Shown here: one piece after another, positions 48,141 through 60,480 of the stretch
Position numbering within the stretch: position 1 is the first letter of the stretch
Layout of the letters: each line of letters opens with the position of its first letter
Origin: Silene latifolia
Lineage: Eukaryota; Streptophyta; Magnoliopsida; Caryophyllales; Caryophyllaceae
Direction: 5' to 3'
Length of the DNA: 64,000 nucleotides
Assembly (NCBI RefSeq): GCF_048544455.1
Contig: NC_133530.1
Coordinates: 18,715,748 to 18,779,747, forward strand
The notes under the pieces: model-generated
What the model saw: only the letters and a program-made list of their open reading frames with translations
What the model was told of the DNA's origin: nothing
Databases searched by the model: none
Translations under genes and position numbers: made by a program

Positions 48141-49087
48141 ATTAAAACCAATGACGTAGCTAGGACTGGGCCAGGGTGGGCCATGGCCCGGGGTCCTTTG
48201 TAAATACTATGTATAGGAAAGGACAGCAAGAAATACACGTTTGTTCTATTGGCACAGTTGGTCAATGCTCCCATCGTTAGAATATGCTATCTGAAGGTCC
48301 GCAGCTCGACTCCTCATAAACACATCCTTTACTTTTTATTTTTTAATTAGACTAAATCTCTCTCCAGCCCTATTTTATTAGCTTTCATTAGTGGGCTTTC
48401 TATTTCTTTAATTGTTTTACGATTTTTATCAATTGAAGTTTATGCCATGAAGGGACTCTACAACTTTTACAACTACTCTTATAATATTTCTTTCAGCAAC
48501 TCTCCTATAGGACCGTCCTATAGCATAGGACTGATCCAAAAGAAGAGAAGCCCAAAGATAACACTTAATTTAATTTATATTTTAACAAGACGATATTTTA
48601 TGATAAAAACTAACATATTTAAATATACAAGTTATTAATATAAAACTTTAGGTTATCAAAATAAAATATTTTTTTTACAAGTTTATTAACTAAGTTTTTT
48701 GGGCTTTTGGTTATTTCATTAAAAAGGTGAGTTATGAGTTAATTGTTTGGGCTTTTGGATTATGGGTTGGTCTTATACTATAAGACAGTCTTATAGAACA
48801 ATTTGTGTATTTCTTATTCTTATACCATTTTTTTTATTTGTTCCATGCACACTCTTTATTCATTTCTGAGTATTTTCGTATATAGTATTCCTATAATTTT
48901 TAATTTTGTATTCAGGCATTTTGAGACATATTGAGAAGATAAGTGATATCGAAAATTGATAAATTAAATGTAATATAAGAGATATGTTAAGGTATTTTAG
49001 TTTCATCAGATATATTTAAGTCGAAGACAAAAAGATTAATTTCGGCCCCACCTAAAATTCGGTTCTGGCTACGTCCCTGATTAAAAC
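48141..49087. mobile_element. hAT-type non-autonomous element, 0.93 kb
   Basis: The body (48149-49079) begins caatgacgtagctaggac and ends ggttctggctacgtccctg as imperfect inverted repeats, with the 8-bp target duplication attaaaac. The interior is A/T-rich, with a tRNA-like segment near the left end. Confidence 0.8.
48245..48318 (+). other. tRNA-like segment inside the hAT element
   Basis: ttggcacagttggtcaatgc resembles an A-box region and aggtccgcagctcgactcc a B-box, about 50 bases apart. No complete cloverleaf was verified. Confidence 0.4.
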
Positions 49088-50018
49088 TGAAAATTAATCC
49101 AAGAGGAATGAGTAATGTGCTGAAATACATTTTTTTTAAAATTATTTTTTTATACCACAATGCTAATGATTCCAATTTATAAATTCTCTCAACTTTTTTT
49201 TTGTTATGAAATTAATCAAAACCAGTTAAAGTTTTGTTTATACATAATATGAATAGTATGAATCAAGTTATTATAAAATAATAATATAAATAAAAAATTT
49301 AACTGGTTATATTCTTATATTATTTATACTTTAATTAAAATATAATAGTTTAGTGTTTAGTGAAAATTATATAATTTGATGAAAAGATTATTTTTTATGA
49401 AAAAAAATTATATAATGAAATACATTATAATTGTTAATTTCCTTATTTAGTAAATATAATTAAATTATCAATAGCTTCCTTATTTAAAAATTAAAATGAT
49501 GTTTTTTGCACAGAAAATTATGAGTTCACCTATTTATTTAGTAAATAGGGGATTGTTAAATTGTCGGATTTACCCACTTGTATACGAGTGTACTCATTAC
49601 GAATGTACAACCAGGCCGTCAAATGAATTTAGCAGGTCCCATTCTAAAACTCAAATTGTAGACCCCGAATTATAAGTAGCGGATTTATGTAGAAATAACG
49701 ACTAAGATATCAATTTTCAGGGAAAAATCCTAAAAAATTATATAATTATTTTAGAAGAAAAATTACTTTCGTCTCATACAGTGATTTTTTTTCAATGATT
49801 AGAGGATATATTTTATTTTAGTTATACTTATTTTACATGATATTCATTTTTTTAGAGTTAGTCTCATGTTTAGCGATTTTATATTATTATTGGGTTTTTC
49901 TAACATGTGTCATTAGGACACATGTTAATAAGTTAATTACAGAAACTTTATTGAGAATAAATCAGGAAAGATAGATGTACAAACTCACATTTACCATGAT
50001 TAATGAAATATTCTCAAC
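49088..50018. other. A/T-rich intergenic DNA
   Basis: No gene or clear terminal repeats. Very A/T-rich (49120-49560) with many short poly-A/T runs. Confidence 0.4.
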
Positions 50019-50023
50019 AAACT

Positions 50024-50585
50024 TGTTCCGGGTGTAATTCCGGAGCAGGATTGTGACCACTTGAGCTTGTGGAATGATGTCGTTGCTTGTCTCTTCCTTT
50101 CACTCTTTCCTGTAAAGATGAACAAACTGAGGGTTCGGCTTGGTACCGAGCGTACTCACTCCGACGCTCAAGTCAGTAAACTTAGTGAGATAAGTTGTAT
50201 GTTTAACTTGGCAAAGTATATTGTAGAGAGATAAGGTAGTTTTATACCAGATATTCCAGTTAGTTTCTCAATGAGAGATGATGAGTATTTATAGACTTTC
50301 ACCTTTTGTCACGTAGTGGCCAAGTGGCGTAACAGGTGGAAAGACTATCTTACCCTCGGCCGAGGGACCCATGACATGCCGGCAGACCTGGTTGACTCCA
50401 TGCCGAGGGGACTGGATGTGAGTACACGGATATGCCTCTCGGCCGGCTAGTTGCCAAGCCGAGATCCAGTGTGGACAGACGACGATGACTCGTCGGTTGC
50501 TATTTTCTTTTGACTTGTTGTCTTTTAGCTCTGACCTTGGTCAATATGTTGACTTGGTCAGCGGGTGCAAATTTTTGCCCCATCA
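50024..50585 (-). repeat. 3' LTR of gypsy element 2
   Basis: On the minus strand it starts TGATGGGGCAAAAATTTGC, directly after the polypurine tract gctgggggcaaat, and ends CACCCGGAACA. A TATA box (tataaata on the minus strand) is near 50285-50292. Confidence 0.85.
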
Positions 50586-50655
50586 ATTTGCCCCCAGCGT
50601 AGTCTATGCCGTGGTATGGACCTTCGATGCGTGTTGAGCGTATTTTGCGCATGTC

Positions 50656-51067
50656 GAACTTCTTCCTCGGCTTGGTCCTATTCAGGCCGTACCATATCCC
50701 CCCTCCACATTGTTGTGTAATGGACATCGAATGTGGAAAAGAAAATGGCGCTGGCCGAGACCAAGGTTGGGAGTGCCGCGTGCTTTTGATTGCCCCCGGC
50801 CGGTGCTGCCAAGCTTGGTTGATCAGCTGGCCGTTAGCAAGTAGATACCAAGGAGCGTGTTGAACTTCTTCCTCGGCTTGGTCCTGTTCAGGCCGTACCA
50901 TATCCCCCCTCCACATTGTTGTGTAATGGACATCGAATGTGGAAAAGAAAATGGCGCTGGCCGAGACCAAGGTTGGGAGTGCCGCGTGCTTTTGATTGCC
51001 CCCGGCCAGTCCTGCCAAGCTTGGTTGATCAGCTGGCCGTTAGCAAGTAGATACCAAGGAGCGTGTC
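50656..51067. repeat. 206-bp tandem duplication in element 2
   Basis: The block beginning gaacttcttcctcggcttgg is present at 50656-50861 and 50862-51067, with only a few differences. Confidence 0.9.
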
Positions 51068-51189
51068 GAAGAAGATTTGTCACTGTATGTCGATTGACAT
51101 TCCGTGGCTGCATGCTTGACACGTGGCCTGGTGTTGATTGGTGGACGCTTCATGGGCTTTGCTCTGATTGGTCCACTGAACGGGCTTTG

Positions 51190-51204
51190 CTCTATAAATA
51201 GAGC
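51190..51204 (+). promoter_or_regulatory. TATA-like box of the antisense gene, element 2
   Basis: ctctataaatagagc lies about 65-70 bases before the open frame of the antisense gene and matches the element-1 sequence at 26163-26173 in position and form. Confidence 0.55.
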
Positions 51205-51262
51205 AGTGTGCCCCTCATTTTGATGTGCAAATTTCATTTTCAAGAAAAATTTCCTCTCTCTA

Positions 51263-53477
51263 GTTTTTGAAGACCATTACAACTTCGGCAGGGGGTATAG
51301 AATTATTGTCCCTGAGAGTGACCAGGCAGTCTGTTGCCCTCCCGAAGGCTGTATAGGCGTGTATATTAGGCATCTGGAGTATGGGCTCCGTTTTCCTCTT
51401 CATGAACGTGTCTCGGCCATAATCAAAGCCATGAATGTCGCCGTGGCACAACTGCTCCCGTTGGCCATTAGGACGATTATTGGCTTCGTATGGTTTTGTC
51501 TTTTTAAGGGGGTGGCCCCAACGGTGAACCTTTTCCGCCGGCTCCACCATCTTCGGCTGTCTACCCAAGGCGTTATGGGGTGGTACAGGGTGCAGACCGA
51601 GCCGGGTTATGTGACCGTCTCCAAGCTGACATCCTGCAAAGACTGGAAGGGGCGGTGGGTATATGTCGAGGTTCTGGAGGACTATCCACTGCCCCGGTCC
51701 TTCCAGCGCCGCGTCAATTTGCGCTGTGAGAGTCAGGGGGAGCATGAAAGATATGTCTCCCGTAATAAGATTAAGATGGACGCCAAGAAGGTTTATCTTA
51801 ATGACGGCGAAGTGCGGGCGATGAGGATGTTCGAGGCTGAGAAGGATGGCACGCCGAAGGGATGAATGCCTCCGACGCAGATCGTCCTTCAAGATGAGCC
51901 GCTTTGCCACATCGGCCTCATACCGGCCCTCAGCCAGGGTGAGTGAGGTCGGTATGAGGCCCTCCTTTGCTTTTATGCTTCGATATTTGAGCCTCGGTTT
52001 ACTTCTTTCGCTTAACTGTTGACTTTGTTTCTTGCAGATCGATTTGGCCGGGATCTCTCTATCTCCATCCTAAGCAAGTTGGGACTTGACCAGGACAGGA
52101 GAGTTGTTGAACTGCACCCTAAGGCCGCGCCGTGTGATCGCAAACAGGCCCCGCACGAACTCTGGAGCAGGCGTTGAAGGCAATGGATGTGGGGGCGACT
52201 CAAGCAGAGATTGGCGGTAACGTGCCGCGCCGGAGACCAAAAGCAACGTCTGCAGCGGCTACGACGTCAACTCCGACTCGATATCCAATCCCCGTAGTCC
52301 AAAAGGATAAGGTGGTCGTCAATGTTGACGAGGACGTCACCGTTCTGGAGGGTCCTCCTCCTTCAAATAAGAGGAAAGGAACAACGCCTGCTGCCGCTTC
52401 TTTATTCGAGAGGCGGGGAAAGAGGAGGGGTCGGCCGGCCCTCAATCCAAGAAGGCCGGGGGTAGTACGGATCTAACCCATGGCTCGGATTTAGCAGGTT
52501 CCTTATGCATTTCTGATGACAGGCTTTCTGATATGTCGATGAATGTTGACATGGACGCTTTGTCTGGGTTTTTTATAGATCAGCCGTCGCCAGCTGTTGT
52601 TCTCACCGAACGACAATTGGAGAAACAGCCTGTGCAGACGGGCGACAAAAATATCGCCGCCGACTCCTCGTCCTAGAAGGTTTCCTTCGTTCAGCTCAGG
52701 GCGGACGACATAAGGTTGGTCAAAAGGCTGGTGAAATGGGCTGAAGTTGCCGGCACTCATCTTATCGAGCAAGAAAAGCTCGTGGCTCAAACTGCCCCTA
52801 CGCTCGAACGACTTAGGCTTGAGCTTGCAGCTTCTAGGGAGGAGGCCGAGAAGACGAAGCACGACTTCATGGCCACCATAAAGGACTTCCTCGCTGAGCG
52901 AAAGCTTAAGGAGGACGCTGAGAAGGTGGTCCTGGCCGAGAGAGCCAAGGTTGAGTCCGCGTTGGCTGATGCCGCTAAGCTGCGGGAGGAGAGAAACAAA
53001 TTTGAAGGCGGTTATAAGGCCATGGTTGAGCAGAGGGAAAGATGGAAGACCCTGCATTCGGCCGAGGCGAAGGAACATAAGGGCACAAAGGCTATCCTTG
53101 CTCAGAGGGAGAAGGATATTGAGCTGCTGAAAACCGTCATCATCCCTGAAATGTGTGCCCGGTACCGGGACCAAGCTGAAGATGCTACCAGGGATGCGAT
53201 TAAGGAGCTCCTTCCTGAAGGCACTTTTCCGTGGCAAGATTTTGACAGACTTCTAGATGAGAAGGCGGCTGTGGAGGAGGCCAAGGCCGCGGCCGAGGCG
53301 AAGGCGGCGAAGGCTGCTCAGGAGGCTGCGGAGAAGGCGGCCCATGATGCTAAGGTGAAGGAGGCTAGAGAGGAGGCTGAGAAGACAAGGGCACGTGAAG
53401 CTGCCAAGTCGTCCTCTGCGCCGTCCACCGACGGTGATGCTGCTGCTGCTGCCGGTGGCAAGCAGCAACAAGCATAG
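51263..53477 (+). pseudogene. Antisense gene of gypsy element 2 (Transposase_28-like plus coiled coil)
   Basis: Opposite to gag-pol. The first exon frame reads FEDHYNFGRGYRIIVPE, GVYIRHLEYG, IIKAMNVAVAQLLPLA, FVWFCLFKGVAPTVNLFRRL, then GWYRVQTEPGYVTVSKL. The roughly 105 N-terminal residues seen in element 1 are missing. A stop at about 51865 precedes a GT-AG intron (51939-52037), at the same place as in element 1, and exon 2 opens with DRFGRDLSISILSKLGL. The C-terminal 253-codon frame (52716-53477) is an unbroken charged coiled coil with QREKDIELLKTVIIPEMCAR and an Ala-rich tail ending GGKQQQA. Function unknown. The long coiled-coil frame is better preserved than the rest. Confidence 0.65.
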
Positions 53478-53699
53478 GGAGACGGGCGGTCGTCACCAGA
53501 CTCACCTGGTCCTTCGGACAGATTCAGCTGTTCGGGGGCCAACTTTTGAGCCTTTCCTCCCTGCCATCCTTTTGGCGCTTCATGTCTGAATGTTGTAATT
53601 TTTGTTGTTCCTTCTTTTTTTGTTAAACTTTGGTAGGTTGAGCTTAGGCTATCCCTATGGGGACGGCCGTCGACTTTATTTTGTCTCACTTGTAAACAT

Positions 53700-54270
53700 T
53701 TTTAATGAAGTTTGTTTATTTGCCTTCGGCTTGGCCGAGGCTTTGATCTCATCCTCGATTCAGTTGTCTTCTTACGTTTTTAAACATATTGAGCGCTTTT
53801 TCGTTTTACCTTCGGCTTGACCGAGGCAGTTAGATTGCGTATCTCAACTGTACTTAAACGTTTTTAGCATATTGGCCGTGCCCTCTTGCTGTACCTGAAC
53901 AGGCCGAGGTAGCAAGATTCGCGTTTCCCAATTTGCTCAGCAACATGTTGGCATGTCGGTCGCTTCCTCCTCCACTCTCGGCCACGGCCGAAGCGGTCAG
54001 ATTTGCGCTTCCCGACTGCTGTTATAAACATGTTAGCATATCGGTCGTGCCCCGTCACTCCCGGCTTTGGCCGAGGCAATCGAGGTTACGGCTCGACTGC
54101 ATTCGTATCTATAGACATATTGATCGCTTCCTCTGCCACTCCCGGGTTGGCCGGGACAGTCAGATTTGCGTTCTCAACTGTACTTATACGTTCTTAAGCA
54201 TGTTGGTCGCTTTCGCGAGTATCAACTGCATTTGTAGTGACTGCCCGGCTTTGGCCGTGGCGTCTACTTT
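53700..54270. repeat. Degenerate 85-90-bp tandem repeats in element 2
   Basis: The motif ttggccgaggcagtcagatt (with variants) recurs about seven times between 53723 and 54250, each followed by caactg..., a taaac block and a catattggtcg-like segment. It is the counterpart of the repeat region of element 1 but not homogenised. Confidence 0.7.
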
Positions 54271-54497
54271 GGTACGACTACGGAGGCGACGAGCATTTCG
54301 ATGGAAAACTTGGATCACTCTTCATAAGATATAATCACGCGTTGGGGTGCCCACAACGGTTTCGGACACCTCCGCCGCTATACGAAATATTTCCTAAGGT
54401 TGTCTGTGTTCCAATGGCTCATCAGAGGCACACCTTTCATGTCTGTCAGCCGGTATGTCCCCGGCCCCTTTTCTTCAACTACCCTGTAGGGTCCTTC

Positions 54498-56207
54498 TCA
54501 GTTGGCCGTCATCTTACCATGGATGTTTCCTTTATTGGTTACGGCCGACTTTCTCAGGACTAGATCTCCTACTCTTAAGTCCCTTTTGTGGACCCTACGG
54601 TTGTAGGCTCTTCTCATTCGGTTTTGATATACTGCCAAGTTGAGCCGTGCCGTATCTCGACTTTCTTCGACCAGGTCTAGGGAGGCTCTCAGGCCTTCTT
54701 CATTTTCGACTGGGTTAAAGGTTTGCGTTCTGAATGTCGGCACCGCTGCTTCAATTGGCAGGACGGCCTCAGACCCATAGACTAGGTGGAATGGACTGTA
54801 CCCTGTTGCTTCTTTCTCCGTGGTTCGAAGGGACCACAGGACGCCGGGTAGTTCATCAGCCCATCTTCCCTTTAGATCTTCAACCTTCTTCTTCAACCCG
54901 TTCAGTATTGTTTTATTAGCTGCCTCCGCCTGCCCGTTGCTCTGAGGGTGGCAGACGGAGGAGTATGCAAATTTGATACCGAGCTCTTCCAACCAATTCA
55001 TCACCATGTCGCTCCAAAACTCTCGGCCGTGGTCAAATACAATGACTTGGGGTAACCCAAAACGAGTTATGATGTTCTCCCAAATCACCTTTCTTACGGC
55101 CGCCGTGGTCTTGGCAGGTACCGCGACAGCCTCGACCCATTTGGTGAAGTAGTCAACGGCGACGATCAGGTACTTCCTTCCTCCGGAGGCCGTCGGAAAT
55201 GGTCCTAATAAATCCATCCCCCACTGTGCAAATGGTAGGGGACTAAGTACCGGTTGCAGGTCTCGGGAAGGTGCATGTATTACCGGAGCATGCATCTGAC
55301 AATTCTTGCACTTCTTGGTTTTTGCCCTGGAATCTTTCAGCATGGTAGACCAGAAGTAGCCGGCTCGGAGAGCTTTGTGGGCTAGCGTTCTCGCCCCCAT
55401 GTGATGTCCGCAGATGCCTTCGTGAATCTCTGTCAGTATAAGCTCTGCGTCGGCTGGGTCGACACATTTCAAAAGTGGTCTTATTACGGACCTTCTGTAC
55501 AATTCTCCTTCGAACACTAAGTACCTTGCAGCGATCCTTCTTATCTTCTGAGACAGACTGCGGTCCTCCGGCAACTCTTTTGTCAGTTTGTATTTCATTA
55601 TCGGAGTCATCCACGTCGTCTCGGCTTCGATGTCGCCCACCATGCCGACGGTCTCAGTGATGCTTTTAGCATTTCTGATATCCACCAGCACGGTTCGACT
55701 GACATTTTTGATGCTTGAACTGGCAAGTTTCGAGAGAGCGTCGGCTCGGTTGTTCTCAGACCTGGGGATGCACTGTATTTGGAAAGATTTCAATTTTGAG
55801 GTGTCAGCTTTTACCCTCTCCAGGTACCTTACCATCCCATCGTCTCGAGTCTCATACTCTCCTCGGATTTGATTAGTCACTAAGAGCGAGTCTGTTTTCA
55901 ACACAATATGCTCCGCCCCGGCAGCTCTAGCTAACTCGACTCCAGTTATCACCGCCTCATATTCGGATTCGTTGTTTGAGGCCGAGAAGGTAAACTTCAA
56001 GGCGTACTCAAACTCGTTTTTGTTAGGGCTGATGATAAGGATGTCGGCTCCTGAGCTGTTCGCCGTGGAGGACCCGTCGGTATACACTTCCCACACGCCG
56101 GGATGTGATTCTTCTTGATACGTGCACTCGGCCAGGAAGTCTGCAAGCGCTTGCCCCTTTATCGAAGGCCTCGGCTTGTACTGAATGCCAAAGCCGGAGA
56201 GCTCCAC
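54498..56207 (-). CDS. gypsy RNase H and integrase
   Basis: Open for 569 codons. RNase H: VYTDGSSTANSSGADILI, SASNNESEYEAVITGVELA, LKTDSLLV, with ENNRADALSKLAS at its end. The integrase zinc finger has EGICGHHMGARTLAHKALRA and CKNCQMHAP. The core has WGMDLLGPFPTASGGRKYL, the second Asp in FDHGREFWS and the Glu in HPQSNGQAEAANKTILNG. FDHG replaces the usual FDNG, but the catalytic Asp/Asp/Glu remain. In an active element these enzymes would remove the RNA template and insert the cDNA. Because the RT upstream has stops, this copy is probably not autonomous now. Confidence 0.85.
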   Translation of the reverse strand: MELSGFGIQYKPRPSIKGQALADFLAECTYQEESHPGVWEVYTDGSSTANSSGADILIISPNKNEFEYALKFTFSASNNESEYEAVITGVELARAAGAEHIVLKTDSLLVTNQIRGEYETRDDGMVRYLERVKADTSKLKSFQIQCIPRSENNRADALSKLASSSIKNVSRTVLVDIRNAKSITETVGMVGDIEAETTWMTPIMKYKLTKELPEDRSLSQKIRRIAARYLVFEGELYRRSVIRPLLKCVDPADAELILTEIHEGICGHHMGARTLAHKALRAGYFWSTMLKDSRAKTKKCKNCQMHAPVIHAPSRDLQPVLSPLPFAQWGMDLLGPFPTASGGRKYLIVAVDYFTKWVEAVAVPAKTTAAVRKVIWENIITRFGLPQVIVFDHGREFWSDMVMNWLEELGIKFAYSSVCHPQSNGQAEAANKTILNGLKKKVEDLKGRWADELPGVLWSLRTTEKEATGYSPFHLVYGSEAVLPIEAAVPTFRTQTFNPVENEEGLRASLDLVEESRDTARLNLAVYQNRMRRAYNRRVHKRDLRVGDLVLRKSAVTNKGNIHGKMTAN

Positions 56208-58050
56208 TGCCCATTTGATAAGTCAGCCGGATTTTTCGAATTTTTCTAATGCTTTCTCCAATGGCTGGTCGGTTAAGACCGTCACGGGATGTGCGTCGAA
56301 GTAGGGTTTCAGCTTCCTTGCGGCAACGACGACGGCGAGGGCTGCCTTTTCGATTAGTGGGTAACTTCTTTCGGCGGCCAGCAGTGTATGGCTGATAAAG
56401 TAGATTGGGTGTTGCTGCTTATTTTCTTCCCTGACGATTACGAAGATCGACCGTGGCCGAGGTAATCGCTAAGTATAGATATAGCGTCTCCCCAGCGTCG
56501 GCACAGACAGTGGTCGGTAGTGTCGAAGGTGGGCTTTCGGTTGCTCGAAAGCCGTGCTCTGTTCCTCCCCCAGCTAAAGTTTTTATTCCCAAGACTTTAA
56601 AGAACGGAGTGCTCTTGTCGGCCGACCGAGAGATGAAGCGGGCGAGAGCCGCCATCCTTCCGGTCGGCGTCATAACCTCTTTTCGATTTCTCGTCTCCGG
56701 TAGGTCTAGTATTGCTTTGACTTTCTCCGGATTGGCATCAATTCCCCTGGCGCTGACAAGCACGCCGAGGAACTTGCCGGCCCGGACACCGAAGTTGCAC
56801 TTCTTTTGGTTAAGCTTCATTTTATATTTCCTTAGTGAACAAAATGTCTCGCTCAAATCGGCTAAGTGCTCGCTGTCAGACTTGCTTTTTACAATAGCAT
56901 CGTCGACGTAAGTCTCGATGTTTCGCCCTTTTTGATTTTGGAACACTTTGTCCACCAACCTAGTGTAAGTTGCGCCAGCGTTCTTCAAACCGAACGGCAT
57001 CATTTTATACATGAATGTGCCGTGAATGGTGATGAATGCGCATTTAGGCATATCTTCCTCGGCCATAAATACCTAATGATACCCTGAGAAGGCGTCTAGC
57101 AGGCTTAGCATAGTGTAGCCTGCCGTGGCGTCAATCAAACTATCTATTCGAGGCAAGGGATAGAAATCTTTAGGACACGCTTTATTAAGATTGGTAAAAT
57201 CAATACACATCCTCCACGCTCCTGACGATTTCCTCACCATTACAACATTTGCTAGCCACTCAGGGTAAGTACAAGGCATGATAAAGCCCGCCGCTAATAA
57301 TTTGTCTACTTCAGCTTTGATGGCCTCATCCTTCTCGGCCGAGGAGTTCCTCATCTTCCGCTTGACCGGCCGAGCGGTGGAGAGTACCTTCAGCTTGTGA
57401 ACGATCACCTCCCGGCTCACGCCTGACATCTCGGCAGCTGAGTATGCGAAGACATCTCTGTTCTTCCTCAGTAGGTCTAGGAGATCAGCTCTGAATTTTG
57501 GCTCCAGGTCGACACCGACAGTTACGGTGCGCCCTGGGTCAATTTCTACTTCCTCGGTCTCGGCTCCTTCGACTATGACGACATTAGTATTCATCGGTTC
57601 ACACTCCTGCTGCAAAGATGGACTCTTCCCTTTCTCCGATTTCTTTGCCACTTTGAGGGATTGCATGTTGCACCCCCTGGCAGAAACTTGGATATTGACT
57701 ATTTCATCTCTCTCGTCCTTTGAGACGAGCTTTTGTGCTTCCCCCCGGTCCGAGACGTACATCAATGTCAGGGCCCGGATGGACATCACTGCATCGGCCT
57801 CGCTCAAAGTGACCCGGCCTATGAGAACATTGTAGGCAGACGAACCATCGATAACCACGAACTCAGATAAAACATTTTTAGCCGCGTCCGCTTGGCCGAA
57901 CATCACCGGCGATCGATTGACCCCTGTGGGTACCAGGCCGCCCCCGAGAAGTGTATGGCGGGTTAGTGCGGGGGCTCGGGTCTCCAATCTTCGGACCAAG
58001 GTTAAGAATGCACTCCCTGAACATGATGTTCGTGTAGGCGCCTGTGTCAA
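56208..58050 (-). pseudogene. gypsy reverse transcriptase (stops at two places)
   Basis: Two long frames cover protease end to RT: ...KVLSTARPVKRKMRNSS, AGFIMPCTYPEWLANVVMVR, CIDFTNLNKACPKDFYPLPR, LDAFSGYH, then a stop (TAG where CAG is expected) at about 57075, then CAFITIHGTFMYKMMPFGLK and the active-site TYVDDAIVKSK. The RT thumb and the link to RNase H (56208-56418) contain a further stop and a frame change (EKALEKFEKSG then stop). Otherwise domain order and key residues are complete. Confidence 0.85.
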
Positions 58051-58753
58051 TCAGGCACCTTTTGACCAAGTGGTTGGCTATATCCAGGTGGACTACAAGC
58101 GGGTCGCTGTGCGGGGCGACGACTCCCTCGTAGTCCTTTTTTCCAATGGTTATATCGGGGATGGTGGAAGCGGGGATCGCTGTTTTAGGCACAAAGTTGA
58201 TGGCTTGGTATAACTCATTTAGGTGCCGTTTGTGCCCATTAGCTGACCCACCGTTCTCGTTTCCCACGATGACAACCTGGATTAATCCCATCCGTTGAAA
58301 AACTGATTTTCTATTCGCCCCGTCGGCGTTTGTTCCTGAGCCTCCAGCTACATACTTGCTGAGGCTCCCCTTTCGGATTAGCTCTTCGATGGCGTTCCTT
58401 AGATGTCGACATTTGTCAGTTTTATGGCCGGTGTGGCCGTGGTACTCGCAGAACTGACTTGTGTCACCGTCCCCCCTCGCCTTGGGGGGCCTTGCCCACT
58501 TCTGTCCATCATTCTTGCTTAGGGTAAAGACCTCGGCTGGAGAGGCGACCAGGGGGGTGAGACTACTGTACCGCTTTTGGTAGTATGGTCCCGAACTCCC
58601 CCCGGCGCCCGCCGAGTGCTGTTTCCTATTAGACCTCTCAGGCCGTGACCTATTCCCGTCACGGCGACCTTCATCTACGTTGTCCCGGCGGCTCTTTCTC
58701 TCTGGGTGCCCAGCTTCACTGTGGCCTACCCAGGTTTTGTGATAGTCTTCCAC
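57600..58753 (-). pseudogene. gypsy gag C-terminus and protease (element 2)
   Basis: Starts at the right CACTA border. It contains an Arg/Ser-rich linker, the zinc-knuckle-like CEYHGHTGHKTDKC with RHLRNAIEELIRKGSL after it (a form common in Tat-lineage gag), then the aspartic protease CLIDTGAYTNIMF. A frame change near 57900-58050 separates it from RT. The N-terminal gag is displaced by the CACTA and Cassandra insertions. Confidence 0.8.
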
Positions 58754-60480
58754 CTTTACGCACTAGTAGAAAAAACCCCTATCACGACGCAGTTATCGCG
58801 GCGGTTCTAAGAGAAACGACGCGAAAAGCCCAATAAATTGGCGGGAACACAATTTTTAGGTATTTAGGAGGTCTATTGTGGCGGTTTATGTAAGAACCGA
58901 CGTGATAACTGCAACTTTTTATGGCGGTTTCAAATAGAAAACGCCACCATAAGTCAATTGTGGCGGTTATATGAACAACCGACGTTAAAAATGACGCTAA
59001 AAGATAATAGAAAGTGGCAATTTTTTGGGCTAAAAACCGCCATTATTTAATTTTGGGTCGGTTTTTAATCACAAGTGACTTTAATCAAAACCCCTTACAA
59101 TTAATTCCCTAGTTTCCTAGCTAACACATTTTAGAAAATTGATTCATTCGTCTCTGATAGCAGCAACCGTCGATTTCCTCTCGGTAACAAATTTACTCCA
59201 TCAACACCTCTATCTCCCCACCTTCATCTCCATTCTCGTACTCAGTCAAACTCACTCTCTCTCATCAATCACGATCTTCATTAGCCTCACTACCGACGAC
59301 ATTCTTCATCTACTCTAGGCTCGAGACCAAAACCCCCGAATTAATTATCCAAATCAGCCGTCGATAATTCAATTGCACGGAACTAGGGTTCGGTATATAA
59401 GAAAAATGGGGCGATTGTTTAGGGACTTCGTCGAATTCATCAAATTCCAATTTGCTATCAGGTTTGATTTTATCTTTCAATTTTTTTAAACGTAATCGAA
59501 ATTGATCTATTTTTCGAGGATTTGATTTCGTTTCTCACTGAATTTCGGTTTTCTTATCAATGGGGCGATTCAATTATTATTATCATGTTAGGGTTAGGGC
59601 TTTCAATTAAATTTCAGTCAATTTTTTTAATCCTTTGTTTTTCCTGAATTGTTTTCGGTTTATAACTTAATTTAGGTTTTGTTTTTATCATTTACAGTTT
59701 ATTGATTCAATTATTTTATCAATTAGGCTACAATTAAGTATTAGGGTTAGGCCTTTCAATTAAACTTCTATTTAATTAGGAGATGAATCGTTTTAATCGA
59801 TTTGAGTGAAAGGAATGGATTGTTTTCAGTTCAATTAAGATTTTGTGAATACAATAAAGCTCCAGCGGTTGTGTATTATACTTCAGTTCGTATTATACTC
59901 ATGTCGTGAAGGCCAAGTTTAAACACTGAATTGGCATGAAATTTTTGAAACTAATCCTAAAAGCTGAAGTTTTGCTGCTTCGAGTCTCATCTTCTTCGCT
60001 TATGTGAGTATAGTAGGTCGGGTTCCTGCTGGTTTATGAAGTTCAAGGGAGTTGTTGAGTTTACAGCCTAACTTATGGCAACAATTCAACAAATACGACT
60101 ATACGAGCATTGTATAGGTTATTGTGATAAATTGTTTCACCTGGTTTCTTATCCATTTTGCAGGTTCTTATGCGTGTAGAGCAGAGCTGGAGCAGATTGT
60201 AACAGAACATGCCCATAGCTTTGCTAACACAAGAGGCACATAGTTAAAAGTGGCTAATTGAATCCACTGAATGTCAGCCATATGTACATTTTAAGAAGTG
60301 GAACATATCAGGTTAATCTATATGCAACTTTTTAAAACATTGAAAATATGGTGTGATTTGCTACAAATTAATGTTTTGTTTTGAGGTAAAATGTTGTAAT
60401 ATGGTATGTTAGTTAATATAAGTGTTTCTGTTGCAGGGATTATTGTGCTCTTATAAAATGTTGTATCCTCAACTGGATTT

